From Lineus longissimus (taxonomy: Eukaryota; Nemertea; Pilidiophora; Heteronemertea; Lineidae), in the NCBI RefSeq assembly GCF_910592395.1, contig NC_088315.1, positions 17,715,808 through 17,779,807 on the forward strand: 64,000 nt of DNA, written 5' to 3'. A model generated the notes under the pieces. That model worked only from the letters and a program-made list of their open reading frames with translations, ran no database searches and was not told the DNA's origin. The position numbers and the translations under genes were made by a program. Shown here one piece after another: positions 56,986 through 64,000 of this stretch (its first letter is position 1; the number at the start of each line of letters is the position of its first letter).

Positions 56986-57155
56986 TATTTTAGAGCCACT
57001 CTATTAGGGACACCTTTTGAACTGACAAATGATGTCCCTAATAGGTAGGTGTCTTGATTACAGAGGTCAGATTGTGCAGAAATGATCCATTTGGGACCAA
57101 AATCACCTCCCTACTAGAGATTTCCAAGGTGTCCATTAAGGGAGGCTCTATTGTA
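56986..57155 (+). mobile_element. TA-flanked MITE, family 1, copy 16
   Basis: Diverged copy 15 bp after the ZNF-2 stop, TAGAGCCACTCTATTAGGG to GGAGGCTCTATTGTA, so it is part of the 3' UTR. Confidence 0.7.
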
Positions 57156-57207
57156 CATGGTGGTGGCATTTTTTAATACTTTTTAAGACGGGCTGTATAC
57201 AGATTTA

Positions 57208-57451
57208 TTAAAGGCCTACGGCATTCGTTAAAAATTTTGAATTTGTAATTGAATTTGAAAATGTTCAATTGCAGAAGTACGTTCTAAATATAAATTTCAA
57301 CATTGCCGTCGTGTAGACTGATATACAAATACTATGAATACCAAGTTTCAACACATTTGTACACATAATAACTGCACTACGGCATTGTGTATTAGTGGAT
57401 TTCTATTTAACTGGACCACAAGTACATGTAATTATGATCGGCGTACCCCTC
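57208..57451 (+). mobile_element. TTAA-flanked MITE, family 2, copy 4
   Basis: Starts TTAAAGGCCTACGGCATTCG and ends GATCGGCGTACCCC. Lies in the probable ZNF-2 3' UTR. Confidence 0.75.
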
Positions 57452-57823
57452 TGAATAAGATAGTGAATATCTGATAATAGTCTGTTTGATTATTGTTTTG
57501 CCTCGATTTAGATATGGAATATTTTGTGTTGGAAAACCATAACAAATTGTCATTATCTTTACTGTATCACGCAGAAGAAATTCTGTGGTGTTTAAATATA
57601 ATTTGTATATTACCCTGAACTGGTCTTTTTGGATAAAGACACAACCAGAATGCCGGGATAAGTTCACTTTAACTTCTTCCTTGTCGAATATGAAGACTTG
57701 TGTGACTGTGACTCACTTTTTCTTGTTGGCCCAGAGGGACCTTGTTTATAATTAAGTTATCTTCTGTGTTTGCGTTTCATGCGTCATTTGAGTAATGGTT
57801 ACTATCAAAGAGGTTTGTAAGTT

Positions 57824-57829
57824 AATAAA
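57824..57829 (+). terminator. Poly(A) signal of ZNF-2
   Basis: AATAAA in GTTAATAAAGTTATTTC, followed by a GT/T-rich stretch, 853 bp after the stop. Confidence 0.6.
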
Positions 57830-57990
57830 GTTATTTCAAGTAGTTTGTTAAATCAGTCTTGTTCTTCTTAATTAAAGGGACAACTCAAGGACAACTTGGC
57901 CATGAGATATGCGATGACATGCGAGTGTCGAGCACACGACTTGACGACGAGACAGATCTTAGTCAAAATTTTCATAGTTGAATCCATACG

Positions 57991-57996
57991 TTTATT
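57991..57996 (-). terminator. Poly(A) signal of the Ig-type gene
   Basis: AATAAA on the minus strand, 224 bp past the stop at 58220. The convergent ZNF-2 signal lies only about 165 bp away. Confidence 0.5.
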
Positions 57997-58219
57997 GCTA
58001 TGAGTATTAGTAGTACAGTCATTTACACGCTTAATAATGCATATCATCAGTTATTACAGAGTCTTACGTGCTCAATAAGCATGATTATGTGCACCAACCT
58101 AGTTGACATTTGCGTTTTGTCTCTGTTTCAAAAAACGGTCTTTCATTTGAAAGATTGACTCTCAGCTACAAGCCTCGGGAACTAATGACATCAGATGAAC
58201 AGGTGAATAGGTTCCAAAC

Positions 58220-61200
58220 TCATTTTGTAATTGTAAGCAACACACTGCTGTCGATCGTGAAGTTATTATAGGCAACACATGTTATTTCATACAAGTTGTT
58301 ATCGTCCCAATAACCCGAGGGCAACGCCTCAATGATCTTTCTAGTGTCCGCCAGCTTTATCTCGCCTAAGGTTCGCGTGCCTTCAACCCTCGAGGTCGTC
58401 TCGAATAAGTCGGAATCATGGATTTCGTGCTCCTTGTCATCTGCTACATCTTCTACCCGATACCAAAATTTAGGCTTCGAGGTGTAGTAGAATGTTATCT
58501 TCGGTTGGGGCACACCTGTCGCTTCGCAAGAAAATGTGTACTGTTTCTTTGCCTGAAAAGAAAGCACACTGGATAAAACGGAGTGCAATTTACAATTAAG
58601 ACAAGTTGGTACGTTTATCGCTCCGGTACTACAATTATAGCCAGTGTGTACATTAGTGGGACCAGCTGTTTTCTTACACAATAGGCTATATATGTTTTTT
58701 TATCAGTACAATCAAAATACAATCATTGCAGTGGTAATTATTATTAAGGCAATAATTGTACCGCTTGACCTTACCTGGCGTATATAAGTGCTATAAGAAA
58801 CATGAGAGACCACTCCTATTTCCCCAAAGGTTGCCCCAGCTTATTAAAACTCTCGCTACCGCCCCCGGTACGCATATTTTTTTTCATATCGTTCTGGACA
58901 ATGATACGCAGTCGAACTTATGAATGTCACCAGCAAATTTACCGAAAGATAGTGGCGGTGCACAGCGCTCGATTATCATTCAGGTTGGTCCAACCGATGC
59001 TTTTTTTACTGTGTCACGAAAGCCGGACAATTATACGCGTTAACGTGTTCTATAATAGGGAGTTTTCGCAAGCCCCCTATAAACGTCAACGCGAACGACT
59101 GTCCCACGGTTCGACATATATATCAGGAGAGCGAACAATGGGATAGGTGTTCACGTTGGCGTGGTTGATACGGTACATTACACGCCCCGTACCTGGTCCA
59201 TGGTGACTTCCTCTGCTGGCTCGTTCCGCTCTATGTGCACGGGCTCATGTCGCGTGACTTTAAACCTCTGGTTAACTACTTCATTTCCGCTGATGACGCT
59301 GCAGATGTACTCATCCTCCTCGGCGAGCTTCGGACTCTTGACAATGAAGGTAGTAGCTGTGAGAGTTTCGAAGAAGGTAACAAATGGTGGCGGACTTGGT
59401 TTTTGTAGTTCAAAGTTTCCGCCTCTCCCTATTCGAGCCACTGCGATGTGCGGTTTTTTTGCCGCGTCGCCAACACAGTAAATCAGTGCTTCGTCTATGT
59501 TGGTGAATAGGACCAGAACACCATCTGGGGTGAACATCTCGCCTCCCCCGATATCATGGACCATGACAGCCGGTTTCTTTACCCCGTTCCTCCGAAACCC
59601 AGTGTACATGCTTACTTCATAAATGACACCGCCAGGTCGTTCCGATCTTACACTTGCTTTGAACCAAGCATAATAGCTCTGAAGACCTTTATGAAAATTC
59701 ACCGGGATGCACGAAGTTTCGGCGATACCCAAATTTCTTTTTAGCACTACATCTGTTGGATTATAGTTATCATACACATCTCTCAGTGTATCATTTTTTC
59801 TCGTAAAGAACACGTCACAGCGACTGTTTTCGACCAAAGGAGCTTCGCTTTCAGGCCCATACGAGAACCCCACTCTAATCTCATTCAAGCCTATCTCATC
59901 GATGACATTTTGGATGTGAGGCATTTCCGTGATTGTGGGAAGCTTCATATGTTGTTCCTGAGCTCGGATCAGTTCATCTAGATCTATTTCAAAATAAACA
60001 GCATTGCATTCGTACTTGACATTGAGAGTGACGGTAATGTTCCGACGCAAATCAGATACACTGGTTATATTGTCTAGTTGCTTTGCGTGCAGCCGTAAAA
60101 AGTGCCGATTTCCAGATGATTCCATGGACGATCGAAAATTCTCATTGTCTGAAATAACGAAAAAGAAGAAGATGTTATCGAAACTCGTTATTCTGACCGG
60201 CTGCTGAAACCCAAAATACGACTTGGCATACCAGCAGGATAATAAGAGTACTTTGCTAATTTTAATAGCCCAATGTTCTGAAGCTTTGACAACACATGTA
60301 ACATGTTTTGACAGTGCTCGCAAACGCCTGGTAACCTCCAGGACTGAGATAACTGAGTATCCCGTAACGCGCAGGTCGATTAATAGGTGGGGTCATCAAT
60401 GTCTATTGTTGGAGTAAAATGGACATCATCGCTATTGTTAGAGTAAACATTGACAACTTCGCTGGACTGAAAACATTTTTCAAATCAGGCCTGGGTCAGA
60501 CGGCGAGCTATGCGAGGAACTACTGTACGTTGAATCAAAATGGTGACAAAATATTCCATCGCGATGACACAAAACAGCTTACATATATTTGAAGTTAAAT
60601 TTTGTTAAATGTCATTCAGTCTTTTTGTGCAAGACAATTTGCAAGGACTTTAATTGACATTCTTTTATGTTTGAATTCTTATCATCAAAATACAGAAGTG
60701 GTTAACGGTGGTCAGTGCATCGCACTCGTTTTTGAAAGTCGAATTCCAAAATCTTATTACTCATTCTTTCATCATGAAAACAAAACGTAATGAAAAATGA
60801 GATTTTTCCCGTAGATATCAAAGAGAAATAAAATGGTTGGTGTCTAAAAGACACAATTAGTAGTCCACTGGACATGAGCTATAGTTGGTGTCTATTGGTC
60901 ATGTTGTTCGCTGGCTGTCTAATAAATCACCAGGTTTTCATAGTAAACAGCAGCAATATACGCCAAGGCCGCGATTAACTTACTGCGTTTGGCTAAAAAA
61001 CACAACGCGAGGTTGAAAAGTGACATCGTGAATCATATGTGGCCCGCTCTTTGGAATGGACTTAATTGTTCGTTCTTCATGTCACGCATGAAAGGTAAAC
61101 AGTTACACGTTACATGTGACAATGTGAACTCTAATCGCGGCCAATGCAATCTGCAGTGGGGCCCTACAATTTTTTATATTTAAGTGAAAAAAGATACAAA

Positions 61201-62192
61201 CCTTCCGATGCCCATGGCAAACGTGTTTTGGTCATTCCCGTGCCACCTAACCATTGTATGTAGACCGGCACACTTGATATAACTTCGATGGTGACATTAG
61301 CCTCGATCATACGGTTCTTGTAGTCGTAAACGGGTGTCGTAATGACCTTTGCAATTTCCGGCGGGTCATGTGGCCCGATGCACATATTCAGTCCGCTGAC
61401 CTGAAGAAATTAATCTTTCGGGATTACGAAATGTAATTCAGGATTCTGGTAATACGCAGGTCTCGCAAGCCTTAAGAAGAGCTACAAACGAAGTACGGAG
61501 TTTATGAAAATGTTTTTTATCGGGGCTTTGAGAAGAAATTCTCCGATTTCTCGCTTGACTAAGTAGGCCTACAGAAGATGATGCGAGAGTCGTGCTCATG
61601 ACTAGACCACGAGACAGACCTTCGCTGTTCGTATTTCGACGTCCGTCGGGAATGCGAAACATGCCTAATATTCAAGTTTCGCAACCCATACGTACGCCGT
61701 AGTACGCAGTTTTCTGGTGTTATAAAGTCGTGCCGGCGAGAATTAATTGATTCGACACTCATAAGTGGGCGTCCATACTTAGGAAGAATCGCCGGGGACT
61801 CTTGAAAAACAGCCGTCGATGAAACACGTTATAAATTCTTCGTACTTCCTCGTTCTTCGCAAGGGTTGCAGAACCTGCCTAATATCCAGGGTTGCAGCAT
61901 TTGCATCCGACACTAATAAGTCGGCCATGATTGTCAGCTACGTCTTTTACAATCGGCGAGTTTTCCGTCCCCAGGTACGCTACCAGGGGATTACAATGCT
62001 TGACATGTACGCAATGTATACAACACCACGCATTCATGAAGACACATGAAACTAAATTAGCACAGCATCCGTTCATTCTGAAGACATAATTTAAAATTGA
62101 AGGGACGTGAAAAACATAGGTGGTCAAGATGCATATAGACAAAAACCTACCACTTTTAGAGCCAATGAAATAAGAACGAATAATTTCTTCAT
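58220..62192 (-). CDS. Secreted immunoglobulin-type protein, 509 residues
   Basis: Exons in transcript order, 62192-62151, 61400-61202, 60148-59193 and 58552-58220, join through GT-AG introns of phases 0, 1 and 0. Exon 1 is a short signal peptide (MKKLFVLISLALKV). Exon 2 has PPEIAKV and VPVYIQWLGG, a degenerate Ig-like start without a clear B-strand cysteine. The large exon 3 ends in a better Ig pattern (EALIYCVG to EDEYICSVISG); exon 4 is a further Ig domain (TFSCEATGVPQPKI to LYEITCVAYNN). No transmembrane segment follows, so the product is probably secreted. The 200 residues in the middle (including LRRNITVTLNVKYECNAVYF) match no family I know. Potential N-glycosylation sites are NVT, NIT and NDT. 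A role in recognition or adhesion is only a guess. Confidence 0.82.
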
Positions 62193-63061
62193 CCTCCGTC
62201 CTTCACTTGTCCAAATTCAGATAAACTTTCCTGTTGTTGACCACCGCTCTTCAAAGCTTCACCGTCGTCTCTGGCTTATGGATCAGATTATACGCTTAAA
62301 TATGCTGTATGTTTTTTTCCCAGATATTTTTCATCATTTTGTCATCAATAGCTCGTTAAGGATGATTTAGATTGTTGCCAATCTGGCGCTTATATCATAA
62401 AGATTTTTAATGAGGATCCATTATGGTACTTTAATGGAAGGATTTATGTCTACGGTAATGTCACTTCATTAAATCGTTTCATATAGCGTTTTTATCGTGT
62501 TATTCAATTAACCTGAACAGCCTCGTCGAATCGAAGGTGTACCATTATAAAAATGCATAAAAATATGTTCAAACGCGGGTTTTTGCTTTGATGATCAGTG
62601 GCACTGGCATATTACTCAACAGACAACCAGTGAAAAAAATTACGAATGGCTTAATTCCCCCAATTACCGTAATTTACTTCAATTGAAGAGAATTATCACG
62701 AGTGGTAATTCCGCAAAATATGTCAGAGCATTTGGGCCAACAGTAAAAAAAAAACACATAAAAATGCCCAAACTTTTTCAATGCATTTTCAGCTAAAAAA
62801 TTTCGAACTTTGAAGCCATTTTATTCAAAACGGCAAAAACGGTTATACTGGTTTTGCGATTAAACTCTTTATTTAATTCACTAAGGATGCTTCTCTGGTC
62901 AAGACGAAACAGTGTACTATTTAGAAGCCTCTTCTTTTTTGTAAAGTTGAAGCGACTGGCTTAACCGGGTGTAGTTCCTTATTAGTGTCAAATAGTTCTT
63001 TGTTTGTTCAAGTGAATCATCAGAAGAGTCAATGTAGGCGAGTGAATGAATATCAGGTAAT
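62193..63061. other. Upstream region of the Ig-type gene
   Basis: AT-rich, with no supported exon or known repeat. It should contain the promoter of the Ig-type gene, but I see no distinctive element. Confidence 0.45.
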
Positions 63062-63680
63062 CCTCAACATTCCCCAGTTGACATTGTATTGTGGACAGTT
63101 TCAAAGCCAAGATGTCATAAAGACATTGTCACATTCAGACGAAATTCGAATAAATGCCTGTGTGTCCTCAACTTTTCTCAGTTGACATTGTACTGTGGAC
63201 AGTTTCACATCCAGGATGTCCTACAGACAGTGACACATTCAGACCATATTCGAAGGAATATCAGGGTGTCCTCAACATTCCCCAGTTGTGATTGTACTAT
63301 GGACAGTTTTACGACCAGGATGTCCTATAGACCATGTCACATTCAGCCCATATTCGAATGAATATCAGGTAGTCCTCAACATTCCCCATTTAATATTGTA
63401 CTGTGGACAATTTTAATGCCACGATGTCCTAAAGACATCGTCACATTCAGACGAAATTCGAATGAATCCCTATGTGTCCTCAACATTTCTCAGTTGACAT
63501 TGTACTGTGGACAGTTTTTTTTAAACCAAGATGTCTTATAGGTAATGACACATTCAGACCATATTCGAATGAATGCCAGGTAGTCCTCAACGTTGCCCAA
63601 TTGTGATTTTACTGCAGACAGTTTCACAGCCAAGACAATGTCACATTCAGTCCATATCTATAGACAATGTAACATTCAGA
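63062..63680. repeat. 104-bp tandem array, about 6 copies
   Basis: The unit contains CCTCAACATTCCCCAGTTG, ACTGTGGACAGTTTCA and CACATTCAGACCATATTCGA. Starts fall at 63062, 63166, 63270, 63374, 63478 and 63585. Units alternate between two versions (GACGAAATTCG and GACCATATTCG), hinting at a higher-order dimer. Confidence 0.85.
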
Positions 63681-64000
63681 CTGTTACCACGAAATATACA
63701 AGAGCCAGTTGATTGGGCGGAGTTGATTTTTCAAACTCATCCCACAAGTAGCCATCGATTTACTCCAGGGTCTGTAGTGTGTGCAAGGGGAGGAGCACAC
63801 ATTTGACCCTCGTATTCAAGTGATTTATCCCCAATTGGTCTTATGAGGACAATGTCCCAACCAGAAGGTCACGACGAGATCATTTATAGTATGACCCCCC
63901 TAGGACTAATCACTGAAACAGTAATAGAAACAATGCGTTCAAGTATAAAAAATATTTTATTACAAAAAGTGCATTGGTTAAATAAATACATCCAGGATTG

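Overview
The window is nuclear DNA from an invertebrate animal. Genes are split by GT-AG introns, intergenic DNA is AT-rich, and small non-coding mobile elements are frequent. Gene content (a DNA polymerase delta subunit, secreted Ly6-type three-finger proteins including one of the Quiver/Sleepless kind, large C2H2 zinc-finger genes and a secreted immunoglobulin-type protein) fits a bilaterian, perhaps a marine lophotrochozoan or a basal deuterostome. I cannot name the species.

Layout. 1-4.8 kb, minus strand: the first seven coding exons of POLD1, running off the left edge, with an E2F-like promoter region near 5.4 kb. 6.7-9.1 kb and 10.6-14.7 kb, plus strand: two small Ly6 genes (A and B). 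15-28 kb: gene-poor, with a 126-bp tandem array and many MITE-like elements. 28.4-34.7 kb, minus strand: a third Ly6 gene (C) of Quiver/Sleepless type. A GC-richer stretch near 34.9 kb may be a divergent promoter for Ly6-C and the next gene. 36.4-52.3 kb, plus strand: ZNF-1, a 3,039-residue protein with about 40 C2H2 fingers in one coding exon. 54.2-57.8 kb, plus strand: ZNF-2, a 938-residue paralogue with 15 fingers. 58.0-62.2 kb, minus strand: a secreted Ig-type protein, convergent with ZNF-2. The right end is a 104-bp tandem array.

The exon joins were worked out by hand: every intron proposed inside a coding region is GT-AG and keeps the reading frame, and all three Ly6 genes use only phase-1 introns. 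ZNF-1 and ZNF-2 share a finger with a two-residue insertion in its helix, as expected of a tandem duplication.

Mobile DNA is the other theme. The main families are: a TA-flanked family with about 16 copies; TTAA-associated elements; an element with GACCGAC hairpins (2 copies); a TGTGACCC-ended element (3 copies); a hAT-like element; a foldback element with 9-bp target duplications; and a TRIM-like structure with identical 444-bp direct repeats. Several repeats sit directly upstream of 3' splice sites.
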